Under the pieces are notes generated by a model. That model was not told the origin of the DNA and did no database searches. It saw nothing but the letters and a program-made list of their open reading frames with translations. A DNA stretch of 64,000 bases from Protopterus annectens. Its lineage: Eukaryota; Chordata; Ceratodontiformes; Protopteridae. The DNA lies in assembly GCF_019279795.1 (NCBI RefSeq), contig NC_056738.1:475931717-475995716 (forward strand), read 5' to 3'. A program made the position numbers and the translations under genes. Below are positions 34,941 to 46,925 of the stretch, piece after piece (positions within the stretch are counted from its first letter, which is position 1; the number at the start of each line of letters is the position of its first letter).

Positions 34941-36085
34941 ATGTATATGTTGGGTGCCGCCGTGGCCGTGATGCATCGGTATGTGTCAGAGACAGACGGA
35001 GTTGTGGAGGAGGGTGCCGACAACTACTGTAGGCCTCACAGGAGAAGGAGAGTGTTCAGACCAAGGGTGACCTACCAAGGGCTGCAAGACCTGGAGATAG
35101 TAGAGCGCTACAGGGTGGACAGGGACACGTTACAGCAAATAGTGGAGCTGTGCCGGCCACGCCTGAGAACAAGAGACAACAGAGGGGAGCCCATCCCAGT
35201 GGACACAAAGGTATGTGTGAGCTTGCGAATACTGGCTACAGGTACCTTTCAAAGGCCAACCGGGGATATAATGGGCATCTCACAGGCATCAGCATCCAGG
35301 GTACTACACCAGTTCCTGGATGCCATGTTACGACATGCCCATGAGTATATAAACTTCCCCAGATCTCAGGAGGAGTTGGCTAGCAATATGCGCCGCTTCC
35401 ACCGTGTGGCACAATATCCGGAGGTACTGGGTGCGATAGACTGTACGCACATAGAAATCAAGTCACCACCCGGAGCAGGGTAGATGCTACATAAACCGCA
35501 AGGGATACCCCTCCATCAATTGCCAGGTCGTGTGCAATGCGCAGGGCATTATGCTGGCAGCCCTGGAAGCTACCACGACTCCCATATCTGGCATGCCTCA
35601 CAGCTGTATCAGGTATTCGCCAGGGGGGACATCACACAAGGTCACCTTGTGGGGGATGCTGGCTACGCACTGGAGCTGTGGTTGATGACACCCATCAGAA
35701 ATGCACACACACACACATGCAAGAACGCCATAATGAGGCACACGCACAAACTAGAATAATCATAGAGCGTGTGTTTGGGATGTTGAAATCACGGTTCCGG
35801 TGCTTGGATACATCCGGTGGAGCCTTGCAGTACTCTCCAGGCACATGTGCCCACATATTCATAGTATGTTGTATGCTACACAATATGATTCTGTGGAAAC
35901 AGCTGCTGCAGGGACATAATGGTGTAGGGCCACCAAGCCCGCCACAACTGCCAAGGCAAGCACAGGCACAGGGCGTTCAGCGCCATGAACACACTGTGCC
36001 AGCCCCAGTAGGTAGACGGAGGCATACCCAATATGCCTACGCCCTGGCAAAGAGGGAACGCATAGCACATACTTTGACAGCGTAG
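34941..36085 (+). pseudogene. PIF/Harbinger DDE transposase, copy C
   Basis: The frame 34,941-35,483 encodes the N-terminal and first catalytic part (D-C-T-H-I at about 35,440). A 2-nt loss near 35,475 breaks it; a loss of about 10 nt near 35,550 and a 2-nt gain near 35,715 shift it twice more. The remaining pieces keep Y-H-D-S-H-I-W, V-G-D-A-G-Y and I-I-E-R-V-F-G, and the tail ends R-E-R-I-A-H-T-L-T-A before TAG at 36,083. It shares most residues with copies A and B but lies on the opposite strand. The full family length of about 390 codons is supported by this tail. It cannot make a working enzyme. Confidence 0.8.
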
Positions 36086-37271
36086 GCCCCATGGACTGAC
36101 ACCTCCTTACCTGCACACACAGTAAAATGGACGCCACACAAACATGTCCGCGCGTAATGTGTACCGTATGTGCGGACCTATGTGTGACTCCAACAAAGGC
36201 ACCACCCAAACACTGCACACCCAATAGCCAGCAGAGCATGGAACGCCAACACCTCGACCGCACGCCAGTTCTACAGCAGATGGCGTAGCCGTATGCTGCC
36301 ACTTTCGCCGCAAGTCGACTACATATGTACTTATGTGCATACACAGATATGGAAATAGATATCAGTACACACGTAGAAATATATGTACACATACACATAT
36401 ATAAAGTACAACAGGTTAATATGGAACCCAGGGATGCAAGTTGACAGATAAGTAAGACGTGATATCTCCACATAGTAAACATAGTGAACAACAACCCGAT
36501 CATCCGGGAGGGTGGCCAGAGCAGGGAACGCCAGCCATGGAAATGTCAACCTGCATCAATGTATATCCGAGGGTCGGGATGATCGCCAGGCCACGGTACA
36601 GTAACGGGATATGTGCGTGTCATATCCATAGGATATGAGTGCGGAGGTACACACGGCCGCCGCGGCGCGCCAACGTAGGTATTGTGTTCAACCATCGGTG
36701 CGAAAGCGGCAATCATACCTGTCAAGTGTACGTCATTATGAGGAACGTACCTCATTTGGGGTCTAAAACAGTTCATGTTCCGCGAAGTTCCTCAAAGTTC
36801 CACATTGAAATAGTCTGTCACACATTCATTGTTAGGAAGTTATTTAAATGAAATCCTGGTAAATAGAAATTAATCATATTAATTCATTAAAGGATCTTCC
36901 TTGTAAGTAAATCAGCATATTTCAACCATCCTATGACCTTCTTAGCTGAAGTTGTTAGTAAGCCATTAGTATGTGTTCCACATTTTGCCCATTTGTTACA
37001 CATTATGAAAGTGTGTGTTCCTCATTTTGGAAATGGAAGGTTGAGAGCTATGGCGGCAATATGTGTATGTGTGAGGTGAGTTTGTCGTGTGTTCCGCTGT
37101 GTGTGTGCAATGTGTGTGCCACTGTAAAATGTGTATGTAGGTGACATGTCACAGGCGGAGTGGAATAGCATGCTTAGGCATACAGTACAGGAACCATAGG
37201 CGTATGTATAGCAGTACCCACAAAGTAGTATTGACAGCCCCTCAGTGGCTAGGCGTGGCGGCGTAAAGGGG
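36086..37271. other. Sequence right of transposase C, up to gap
   Basis: No gene was recognised. It is CpG-containing at first, then a TATGTACACATACACATATA stretch near 36,390, then AT-rich, then TG-rich to the gap. It may be the remainder of Harbinger copy C. I found no convincing right terminus, so the end may be decayed or inside the gap. Confidence 0.4.
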
Positions 37272-37771
37272 NNNNNNNNNNNNNNNNNNNNNNNNNNNNN
37301 NNNNNNNNNNNNNNNNNNNNNNNNNNNNNNNNNNNNNNNNNNNNNNNNNNNNNNNNNNNNNNNNNNNNNNNNNNNNNNNNNNNNNNNNNNNNNNNNNNNN
37401 NNNNNNNNNNNNNNNNNNNNNNNNNNNNNNNNNNNNNNNNNNNNNNNNNNNNNNNNNNNNNNNNNNNNNNNNNNNNNNNNNNNNNNNNNNNNNNNNNNNN
37501 NNNNNNNNNNNNNNNNNNNNNNNNNNNNNNNNNNNNNNNNNNNNNNNNNNNNNNNNNNNNNNNNNNNNNNNNNNNNNNNNNNNNNNNNNNNNNNNNNNNN
37601 NNNNNNNNNNNNNNNNNNNNNNNNNNNNNNNNNNNNNNNNNNNNNNNNNNNNNNNNNNNNNNNNNNNNNNNNNNNNNNNNNNNNNNNNNNNNNNNNNNNN
37701 NNNNNNNNNNNNNNNNNNNNNNNNNNNNNNNNNNNNNNNNNNNNNNNNNNNNNNNNNNNNNNNNNNNNNNN
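37272..37771. other. Assembly gap (500 N)
   Basis: Exactly 500 consecutive N, a conventional placeholder length, so the real size is unknown. It removes the 3' end of the L2 LINE. Confidence 0.98.
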
Positions 37772-39361
37772 GAAGGTTGGTGAGAGAGCGCCGGAACAAA
37801 TAAGGGTAGAGTCGTCTGCATATTGGATGCAGGTGGTATTGGGAAGGACTGAGTGTAATTCATTAATAAAGAGAGAGAAAGAAGGGGACCAAGGATAGAT
37901 CCTTGAGGGACACCGATATTAGTGGGAAGAAGGTCTGAGATCCTATTATGCCACTGTACTGCTTGTTTTCTACCAGAGAGGTATGCGTTGAACCAACTAA
38001 TGGTGGATTTGCTAAGGTTGAAGGTTTCAAGTGTGAGGAGAAGTTGTTTATGGTTAACCATATCAAAGGCTTTTGAAAGGTCAAGAAAGAGCGCAGAGGA
38101 AATTAATTTGTTGTTCCGGTTACAGTTAATTGAGTCAACAAAGGAGAGAAGAGCAGTGGTGGTGCTGTGATGTGGACGAAAGCCGTTTTGGGAATTAGAT
38201 AGGAGTTTGTTTTGGGTAAGGTGGGTGATAAGTTGCTTGTGAATGCAGCGTTCCATAATTTTGGATAGGGGAGACAGGATTGCAATGGGTCGATAATTAG
38301 ATGGATCAGTGGAGGGACCTCCTTTGTGGAGAGGAATAATAAAGGAGGTTTTCCAGATAGAGGGGATCGAGGCTTCAGAGATTGCACGGTTAATAAGGAT
38401 AGATACAGGGTAAGCAATGGCATCAGCAGCTATTTGCAAGTATTTAGACGGAAGTTGGTCAGCTAGGGTGGTTGGTTTAAGTTTTTTTAGAAGGGTACGG
38501 ATATATGAGGTAGAGGTGGGTGCTAAGCTGAAGGCAGGTTGATTAGGAACCTTGGGTGTGGTTGCCGAGGGGAGGTAAGCTGACTGGCGAGGGACTGGAT
38601 AGTCTCAGTAAAAAAAGAATTGAAAGAGTTTGCTATCTCACTTGGATCTTTATCCATAAGTGTTGCAGGTGTGGGGGTGGAAGATTTACCTGGATGGAGG
38701 AGTTGGTTGAAGCCAGCCCAAAATTTTTTAGGGTTATGTTGATGCTTATCTTGGAGGTGATAGAAATATTGCTTTTTATCGGATGTAACAGCTGCTTTAG
38801 TTGAATTTCTAAGCTGAAGGAATTTGTTACGGTCTAGAGGGGTTTTAGTGGTTCTCCATTTGTTCCATGCCAGGTTTCTGAGTTTAATTTTATTTTTTGT
38901 GTCATTAGATAGCCAAGGTGCGATACGATCCCTAGTTCTAATGAGTCGTTTTGGGGCATGGGAGTCCAGTATTTTGAGGAAAGTGTCATTAAAATGGGAT
39001 ACACTTTCTTCTAGGGGAAGGGTTTTTAGGATAGACCAGTTGCAAGCTTTAAGGTCAGCAAGAAATAGATCCGGGATGAAATTCTTGCTGTTCCTAACAA
39101 GTCTGGTTAGGGGGGGGGGTAAGTATTTGGGCATTTATGTTTTGTTATAAAGGTAATGAGGTGGTCACTAAGGTCATTGGGGAGGGTCCCCATGGAATAG
39201 TTGGAAGGGTCTTTGTTTGTAAGTATCCAGTCTATGGTACTATCTTTTTGTGGGGGATAGCCAATTCTAGTGGGAGAAAGAATAAGTTGGGAAAAACCAT
39301 GTAAGTTAATAGGGAGAGGGTTGGAATGAGAGGAGTAGAGACCAGTCAATGTTAACGTCAC
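37772..39361 (-). pseudogene. L2-type LINE reverse transcriptase region (3' end in gap)
   Basis: Read on the minus strand: endonuclease end with D-S-T-I-D-W-I-L-T and S-D-H (39,107-39,361); linker with F-N-S-F-F-T-E-T-I (38,523-39,134); RT with I-P-L-H-K-G-G, Y-R-P-I-A-I-L-S, Q-N-G-F-R, motif A F-L-D-L-S-K-A-F-D, motif B I-G-V-P-Q-G-S-I-L-G-P-L, and Y-A-D-D at about 37,820 in a shifted frame. Frameshifts separate the blocks near 39,120, 38,500 and 37,870. The type (L2 clade) is judged from motif spelling and the N-terminal H-P-N-P-G-P. It is cut by the gap just after the YADD. Confidence 0.8.
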
Positions 39362-40100
39362 CTAAAATTATTGTTTCTTGTGGGTAGAAGGTGGAAAGCC
39401 AGTTGAGGGTTTGTTCAAGGATTTCAGTGTTGCTCCCTGGGGGTAAGTAGGTGACTATGAGATTAATACTTTTTTGGTTATTTAGGGTTAATTTTAGGGC
39501 AATCAATTCTTGGTTACGGAGAATTGGAGGTTGAAGGGGATGTCTGGTAATGTTCAAGGAGTTTTTGAATAAGACTGCTATTCCTCCACCCTTTCTTGTA
39601 ACTCTATCTGCCCTGAGGATGTTATACCCAGGTGGGATGATTTCCTCATCCTTGGTGATAGGTTTGAGCCATGTTTCAGAAAGACACATGATGTCGGGGG
39701 AGTGAATTTCTAGCAGAGCGTGAAGGTTGTGAACTTTGTTGTTGATGCTTCGTACATTGAGGTGAAGCATATGGAGTGAGCCTAATGGGCTTCTAGTAGT
39801 GCTACCGGAGTCTAGGCATAGGTCACTGGAGGGGCCAGGGTTAGGGTGGATATCACCGTCTCTAGTTATGGATCTTTTTAAATGGTCAAGTATTCTTTGG
39901 AGTTTAATTATTAGAATGAGATTATCTCTAGATGAGGATAATTTTGGGTAAGAGAGGGTGAGGTGGAAGCAGTAGAGATTGTTGTTAGAAGTTGGGTAAA
40001 AAGAGGGATGAGTACAATTGAGGGTGATATTGGAGTATAGGGAGGTTTGGCTGTTGGGAAGGTAGGCGCCTGCAGGGTTTAAGGTGTCATAACTTGTCAT
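39306..40100 (-). CDS. L2-type LINE N-terminal region and AP endonuclease
   Basis: An open frame of 264 codons. Residues 81-90 are D-G-D-I-H-P-N-P-G-P (39,831-39,860), a motif resembling 2A-type ribosome-skipping peptides and common before LINE endonucleases of this clade. The endonuclease then follows: L-N-V-R-S-I-N-N-K, C-L-S-E-T-W (catalytic Glu), G-G-G-I-A-V-L-F, and I-I-L-G-D-V-N-I-D-W near the end. The frame shifts into the next block at about 39,330. The L2 5' end is near 40,130, at a TTGTCATATATTGTCATATA stretch. It probably inserted at or next to the left side of Harbinger copy B. Confidence 0.8.
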   Translation of the reverse strand: MTSYDTLNPAGAYLPNSQTSLYSNITLNCTHPSFYPTSNNNLYCFHLTLSYPKLSSSRDNLILIIKLQRILDHLKRSITRDGDIHPNPGPSSDLCLDSGSTTRSPLGSLHMLHLNVRSINNKVHNLHALLEIHSPDIMCLSETWLKPITKDEEIIPPGYNILRADRVTRKGGGIAVLFKNSLNITRHPLQPPILRNQELIALKLTLNNQKSINLIVTYLPPGSNTEILEQTLNWLSTFYPQETIILGDVNIDWSLLLSFQPSPY

Positions 40101-40445
40101 ATATTGTCATATATAAGAAAGTGAAACGGTCATGCATACTAATGAATGTATAAGTAACCTATCTTAAGCAATGTGAAGCACTGCTAAGCAACGTTCACCA
40201 ATAGTAAGCACATTTAAGAAAAATTGCCCATAGCTAAGCACTGGTTTAACTAGCGCAATAGCTTTGTGAGGAGCTGTGCATCGTGCCAACTAGCGCAAAC
40301 AAAACACGAAGCTGCGCACCACGCTAACTAGTGCAACATCGGGCAATGTTGGGCAACGTCGGTAAATGTAGAGCAATGTTGGGAAAAGTTGAGCAAAGTC
40401 AGCTAAACCCAGCCATACCCCCTACCGGTCAGGCCAGTAGTAAAA

Positions 40446-40523
40446 TAAAAAAGCAATGACAGGTCTTGAACCCGGGATAGTGTGCACCATAATAACAGTA
40501 CTACTCCACTAAGCCATGACAGC
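40446..40523 (-). ncRNA. tRNA-like module M1, copy B
   Basis: On the minus strand: A-box-like TGGCTTAGTGGAG (complement of 40,504-40,516), B-box-like GGGTTCAAGACCT (complement of 40,461-40,473), then CATTGCTTTTTTATTTT, a T-run suitable as a Pol III terminator. It lies 190 bp upstream of the gene 1 ATG. The neighbouring GGGCAATGTTGGGCAACG segment (40,333 onward) recurs, inverted, at module M3. Confidence 0.6.
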
Positions 40524-40715
40524 ATTTGATGTTCATGGACTGTCAACACACATATACATATGAATCAAAGTTTACCCAGTGCTAAGCAGGTGTGCACTCA
40601 GTTGAGAACTTTCAAATCCGGCCAATCACAAATAAGTCTGGGAAATGAGGCATATTTAAACTCCATAGGCGGGAATACTCACCATAACTGGTTGAGCTCC
40701 CATCTGCAGACAGCA

Positions 40716-42767
40716 ATGGCTGGTGTCGGAGAGGGCTCTCGCTTCCGAGTGCAACGGTGGGGCATTGAGGAGTCAAAACTGATGGTTTGGCTCCTCGTCC
40801 ATCGTCATGATGCTAGCCTCCTGCAGGGCCAGTTCCAGGGCATGGAATACAAAGCGGAGGCCTGGAACCATCTTGCACATGAACTCACCAGTGCCACAGC
40901 CATCCCTCAGACTGGTGAGCAGGTTAGACATCACCATGCAGACCTGAAGAGATGCAAGCAGGACCTACTGAGCCAATGGATACAGGAGGCCCGTGGGATG
41001 CAAAATGCCCCACTACTGAGTAGGTAGCCATGGACTGAAGTATGTAAAAATTGCTAGTGTAGTCGATAGTATGGATAGGTATATGTCTCAATATCACTTA
41101 ATTTACTTCACAGCTGCAGGTGTTCGTGCTGTGAATCAGCAAGCCTATGCAGATAGGCTGCTAAGGCTGCACCACCAGGCAGGTTAGTAATTTTTCTGCT
41201 TGTACTGTTATATAAAATAAGTGAGAGAGCCTGACTAAAAGTGTCTCAGCCCAATAATAAAGGTATAATAAGGCTTGAATAACCTCTCTGCATGAAATGT
41301 TATGTAAAATAAGTGAGAGAGCCTGAAAAAGAGTGTTGTAACCCATTAATAAAGGTATAATAAGTCCTGAATTATTTCTCTGCATGTATTGTTATATAGA
41401 ATAAGTGAGAGAGCTAGAAAAAGTGTTGTAAACCATAAATGAAGATATAATACATCCTGAATAAGATGTCTGCATGCACTGTAATAACAAATAAATGAGA
41501 GAGCCACTAGAAAAGTGTGTAATGTAATTAATAAAAGTATAACACCTGTAGTGTGTCCGTGTCCCTTTCTTTGAAATGTTGATGTACTCTTGCAGTATAA
41601 AAATAGTAGTGCTGTATTAAGCGCTGTCAACCCACACTTGGGTTGGCCCATAGAAAGAGTATGAAGGGAGTGCCAGTATCTCTTAAGCATATATACAGTC
41701 CTCAACTGTAGTTGCAAGCCTGGCATGTATAGGTAAATCTGGCACATGAGTAGCTTGTAATTGTGTGCACTGGAAATGTCAGTGTGCTGCTAGAAATGTA
41801 GGAGGGCTGTTAAAATATAACTGATAATGTCACCTGAACACATCCAGATATGTAGACATATGAATATAAATAAAATATATAAATACATAGCAGTAACATC
41901 TGCATCCTGGACAGTTTGTGTAACAGATCCAGGTCAGGAACATAAGGAACTAGAAAAACACATCCCACAATGTAATGGACATTGCCTAGTGTAATAATAC
42001 ATGTAGGGGATATATACCTGCAGTCAATAGGAATGTAGTGCAAACTATAAGTTCATATAAGTTGTTAATAGAGGTATCTTTTTACACCGTACTGTATGTG
42101 CATAAACAATACAATTCTACACCTCAATGGGTATGTGTAATCTCAAAACATTTATTGGGACATATGTCCTATTGGTTTATAAATATCTACATAACTTTGA
42201 TGCATGTGCCCTGTTCAAACACCACAATCTTGGTGGCCTGTTGCCACCATTCATTCCTGCATGCTGTTGGAATGTCCACTGTCGTTCAATATATGCATGT
42301 GTTATGCATGCTGTTCAACTGTTGGAACTCTGGTGTGTTGGGTTAATGGGAATATTACTGCATGCTGTTACAACTAATTTGGAATGCTGTTAGCTATATT
42401 GTCATTAAATTCACCTAAACACAGAACGTATGGGATGGCCGGTCCCAGCGGACCCACCTGTCCCACCTCAGCTGGCGATGGCACCTGGCACCAGCAGGTC
42501 TGGTGCCCAGCCCGGGTTCTCCTCCTCCGTTGGCCCTGTGCCACCTTTGGGTGGAAGTGCTGCAGGGGATGGGGCTCATCCCCCCATGCAAGCGTGGCTG
42601 GAGCAGTGCCACCTGTCACCCTCCAAATGGTCAAGGCTGTGGTGCGTAGGAAGATCCAGCGTTCAGTCACTAATCCCCTATGCCAGCTCGAGGCAAGAGT
42701 GGCACGACTCATGGGTGAGCCTGTCCCTCCTACGTTGCCCCCAGCACAGCCACCCTCCGAGCTGTGA
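40716..42767 (+). pseudogene. Harbinger gene 1, copy B: Myb/SANT-like protein, three exons
   Basis: Exon 1 40716-41019 (donor GA/GTAGGT), exon 2 41114-41182 (acceptor TTCACAG, donor GTTAGT), exon 3 42425-42767 (acceptor AACACAG). Introns are phase 1. Exon 1 encodes a Myb/SANT-like domain: W15, E18-E19, L22, W50 with hydrophobics at 4- to 5-residue spacing, V70-R71, D76-L77-K78. This is the layout of Harbinger Myb-like partners, yet it is clearly a different protein from gene 2. Exon 3 begins proline-rich, but a 1-nt shift in a C-run near 42,582 breaks it; the other frame continues V-V-R-R-K-I-Q-R-S-V and ends at 42,767. Upstream, ATATTTAAA at 40,652 may act as a TATA box. The exon 1 donor choice was made to keep phase. 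Confidence 0.6.
41196..41560 (+). repeat. 92-bp tandem repeat (x4) in gene 1 intron 2, copy B
   Basis: Units start at 41,196, 41,288, 41,380 and 41,470 (CTGCNTGNANTGTTATNTA, then AAGTGAGAGAGCC and ATAAAGGTATAATA). Copy A has decayed units of the same kind at about 1,290-1,790 (AAGTGAGAGAGTGCGAGAAAG near 1,689). Confidence 0.8.
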
Positions 42768-43504
42768 AGGTGCAGTGGTGACTGCCCATGGGTGGGGATC
42801 TCAGTTCCACTGCTACCATCTGTGGGCTCATGGGCTTGCGATTTCCAAACATCCTTCCCCATCAATTGTGTTCACCCACCCCATGTGTCATATTCCGCCC
42901 CTGTATGCATCTTGTTTGTCTTGTCTGTTTACCTCCCCAACCTACCTCCCAAAACATACCTACTTCCTCTACCCCACATTCCACTCTCACCTGAAAAAAA
43001 AAATGGGCAATCTGCTCCCACAAAAAAATTATGCCCCATACATAGCTGCCCATTTTGCACAGATGTCCACTGGACACAGAAACTGAAATTCAATTGGCAG
43101 TACAACATACTTTGTTGTCCTCACCCCTCTCTCAGGGGTGGAAGGTTTCAAAATTCTCTCCAAATTATTAGTTTATGCACAGCTGTTGCTGTTAAAGAAA
43201 TGGGCAGCTATGGACCTTCCCTATACCCATCCTGCACATCCCGAGCTTTTTTCCCTACTGTCTTTCCCTCTTTGTGCCCCTTTTTCACCACTTTCTTATC
43301 TCTCCATTTTCTTTTCTTTCAAAGAAATGAGCACGGGGGTTAGCCGGAGTAAGCAATTTTAAGCAGCAGTAAGCGGGTTTGAGCGAGTGTGCGCATGTGT
43401 GCGCTTAGCTAAGTATTGCTAAGCATTACGCAAACCCACGCAAACACACTTACAACTGCTTAAAAGTGCCTTAGTCACCCTGCATATGAGGGGCCTTGTT
43501 CTGC
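42768..43504. other. Gene 1 3' flank and spacer, copy B
   Basis: Non-coding and closely matched to 2,268-3,017 in copy A. The 43,340-43,500 part is a TAAGC/GCGCAAAC-rich segment related to the sequence flanking M1 (40,160-40,330). Confidence 0.5.
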
Positions 43505-43590
43505 TCATCAGCAAAATAAAACCACTGTCAGTCTCGAACCCCAGACCTTGGGCACACTAGACTGCATGAAGTACCACTAGGCCACAGTAG
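43505..43590 (-). ncRNA. tRNA-like module M2, copy B
   Basis: On the minus strand: A-box-like TGGCCTAGTGGTA (complement of 43,572-43,584) and a consensus B box in GGGGTTCGAGACTG (complement of 43,529-43,542), followed by TTTTATTTTGC. It is better preserved than the copy A counterpart at 3,018-3,088. Confidence 0.65.
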
Positions 43591-43614
43591 ATATACAGCA
43601 AGATGTTGCTGAAA

Positions 43615-43677
43615 TATATATAGATATATATAGATATAGACATATATATATATAAAAATAAAGATATATAAATATAT

Positions 43678-43724
<47 letters not shown>
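43615..43724. repeat. (AT)n / GATATA microsatellite
   Basis: About 110 bp of ATATAGATAT and pure AT repeats, at the place of the short TA run of copy A (3,301-3,322). Confidence 0.95.
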
Positions 43725-43725
<1 letters not shown>

Positions 43726-44409
43726 TACATCAGAATGTGTGAATGTAAAGGAAAGATAGGAATGCCATAACACAAAACCTTTTCTGTGTAACTTTACCAG
43801 CAGTTGTTGTGGAATTGCATTACATGACTGTGATAACAGAACCAGACATTCTAGCAGTACATACTGTTACAGCAGCACTTCACAACCCCCACACAGTATC
43901 ATAGCAGGACAATCCCCACCCAAATGTACAAAACACCAGTGTGTTCAAGGTACAGCAAGGATGTAGGTAGGCATACTCAGTACTGGAATTGTCCAGTTTC
44001 AAGAGCATCCTGTGATAATGTCAACAAAATAAAAAGCACAAACAGTGAAACAGTGAGTACATTAATATCCACAGTATAGCTGTTCCCAAACAGTTCATGT
44101 GCCAAATGAAAACATCTCAATAACTGCATATGTATGGCAGCTAATTGTGGATGTTGTAAAGAAACTCCATACTCCCATGTGTCTTGTGTTAGCATTTCTA
44201 GGGGTGCGTACAATTCTACACTGTCAACTGTGTACTAGAAGAGGCAACATTCAGGTCTGAGTACAACATACAAATAACTGCCTACACCCTTAGCAACAGT
44301 TAGAATAAGTATACCAACCTTCTGACTTACACAACGGTGTCCACAGCAAACAAGCATGGTCCCCACTCTGGAATTCTAAAAGGGCTACGCCTACCTGACC
44401 TAGCAATTT

Positions 44410-44585
44410 ATAGCACTGGGTTGCTATGACAGTGAGTACTGCAAGTACCACACAGCAGGCTGCATGCAATTGTCAAATGGTCGCCACCAGTTGGTACAGA
44501 GGCCATCACATGCACATGTGCAGATACCTATAAAAGCAGGCTGTACTTGCTGTCCACACATGCAATCATTCCATTGCAGGTACGG
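44410..44585 (+). promoter_or_regulatory. Gene 2 promoter, copy B
   Basis: A perfect TATAAAAG at 44,529-44,536 within GATACCTATAAAAGCAGGC. Upstream GGCTGCATGCAATT and GGTACAGAGGCCATCACATG are shared with copy A (3,560-3,620). The initiation site is expected about 30 bp downstream, near CACACATGCAATC. Confidence 0.55.
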
Positions 44586-44890
44586 AGGGAGAGAGAGAGA
44601 GAGAGAGAGAGAAAAAAAAAAAGAAAAAGTGATGTAAAGTTAAGAAATATAACAAAAAGGATATATTGAAAAAAAACAGTATACTGACAAAAGAAATTAT
44701 ATTGGAAAAATATATTGAAAAAAATCATTGAAATATAATATATTGAAAAAAAATTTTGAAAGAAAAATATATAGAAAAAAACTGAAAAAAAATATTGAAA
44801 AAAAATATTGAAAATCAATATAGTCTGAAATATAAATCTATTTAAAAAAATCTTTAACAGTAAAAGAGATACTGAAAGCAAAACGTATTT
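44586..44890. repeat. (GA)n followed by A-rich ATATTGAAAAAA repeats
   Basis: A (GA)n run to about 44,612, then A-tract and many ATATTGAAAAAA-like units to about 44,830. Absent from copy A, where the GA run is followed by ordinary sequence. Confidence 0.8.
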
Positions 44891-45551
44891 TGGTAAAAAA
44901 AGTATACCAGGATATACAGCAACATATACGAACACATACAAAGGAAATGTATGTAACAGTTATGTATTTACTGGAATGTAGTAGATGTTTATGAAGAGTA
45001 CTCTATATAGTTTGAATCATCCATATGTGGCAGCAGTACGTATCAATGCACAGTTGCCCTGCATAACCACCGGCATGGGGAAATTAGTGTGTTGCTGTGT
45101 GCAGTGTGATGTGACGGTGACATACGTAGTTCAGCATTAAATGTCAAACATCCGATCCATGTTATCTGTATTCTGTACAGTAGTGTGTACAATGTCTGTT
45201 TGGGGTACTAGCCCATACAATTATGTAAACATGGATGTGACACAATAACAAATGCATGATAGTCATATTAATGTGTAGCTTAACATTGGCAACAGCTGTA
45301 CCAGGCTAGTATGCTAATTCAGCATTAGCAGCTATGTATACACCCTCTAATATTACTGTGTGCACACATGTGACACCTGTTCATCTTGCAGCAAGGCCCA
45401 ACAGGTCAGCCATGAGGTACATGTACTTACAACAGTGTGGTCCTTGTGTGTGTATGGCACACACATACAGAGAGATCTGTCCGTGTCAGATATATTAGCA
45501 TCTGTACATGTGCATTGAGCAAGGGACATACTGCAACTGCTTGTGAAAGGT

Positions 45552-45640
<89 letters not shown>
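45552..45640. repeat. (TA)n microsatellite
   Basis: A nearly pure TA run of about 90 bp, with one GATA interruption near 45,606. Confidence 0.95.
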
Positions 45641-45645
<5 letters not shown>

Positions 45646-45967
45646 GTGTTGTTGAAGGTTGTTATGTGCATATTTCTATGTAGGTTGTAGTGTGTTGCAC
45701 ACCAGACAGCATACAGTGCTGGTATATGACATGCGGTGGTTAAACGCTGTGGGTATGGTTCATCAGGTTTGCAGTGTTGCAGCCAGTGAGGCCTGCTAAA
45801 GCTACATGGGCTGAGAACACCTTCAACGCATTCTGCACAACACTGTGCAATGTTATGACATAACTGTATACGTCACAACCTTCCCATACTTGATATACCC
45901 ACCATGACAGGTGGACTGTATATGTGCCTATATGCATATCTATATGTGCAGCAATGAATGTTCATAT

Positions 45968-45975
<8 letters not shown>

Positions 45976-46048
<73 letters not shown>
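45976..46048. repeat. (TA)n(GA)n compound microsatellite
   Basis: About 48 bp of TA followed by about 24 bp of GA. Confidence 0.95.
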
Positions 46049-46082
46049 CAGGGTCATAATTACTGCAATAGATGCCTGGTGA

Positions 46083-46925
46083 CAAAGTCATGGACTCAAG
46101 CTCAATGTTGACACTGTATTGGCATCCCTCCTTGCAAAGACTCAGTACCCATGAACTACCACATAGGTGGTAGTCTACTTAACACCGAAGGTGTGATAAG
46201 AGACCATGGGACACAGGTGGACAGTAGTCTCCCCTTCGATAGCCACAGTGCCACACTAGTCATGTAATCCATCTATGTGGCACACGTCATCACAAAAGGT
46301 GTGTCATCCAGGGAAAAATAGGTCAGTGTTCCCCTCTACTCCACACACATAAAACCGAGTATAGAGTACAATGCCCCCTGTGTTATGTACCTCACAAGAC
46401 ATCTACAGCAAGTGGAAAGGACACAGACATACCTCACAAAGAGTGATACCGGCATCAAACAGATGCCCTATGCAGACTGTCCCACACACCCACAACTAGA
46501 CTGTGTCGCATACCGCCTACCCAGAGGTGACCTCTGACTGACATACTAAGCTATGTCAAACCCAGATCTGTTGCACATGCTCCACGTAAACAGATCACAA
46601 TCTGTACAAGCTACACGCTCTAGGGACCCAAACCCTTTGACCACAATAAACAGCACATGCTGGAGGGATAGATTCCTATCTCAGAGACATCCCATACTCT
46701 GGAACTAACCAACTATCCATAACAAACAAAACTCCTAATTAGCAGTCATCATAAATAATCCTGGAGATTGTATGGGATATAATGAATACACCCAGGCAAT
46801 CACCTCAGTGTCTCTGCTTGACTGGGCCATGTGTAATTTAAATACCTGTGCATCAGAGGCCAGGGTAGCATATGGCTAGAGTTCTATAGGCCCTAGGGCC
46901 AATAGCCTCTTACCTACCTATGAAG
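46083..46925 (+). mobile_element. 5'-truncated CR1 LINE (3' end of ORF2)
   Basis: Begins with sequence encoding G-L-K-L-N (RT end; compare 28,425 on the minus strand) and runs through the C-terminal domain (W-R-D-R-F near 46,660) to a CCTACCTATGAAG tail at about 46,918. It carries many stops. It lies in the 5'UTR intron of gene 2 copy B, where copy A has a different CR1 fragment. Confidence 0.75.

Noticed and set aside
33965-34976. Minus-strand frames upstream of transposase C
   Set aside because: Cys/Leu-rich frames without motifs, overlapping each other in CpG-rich sequence. They probably only reflect base composition.
37242-38439. Long open frames spanning the N gap
   Set aside because: The N stretch has no stops by definition. 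Only the sequence outside the gap can be interpreted, and there it is LINE RT on the minus strand.
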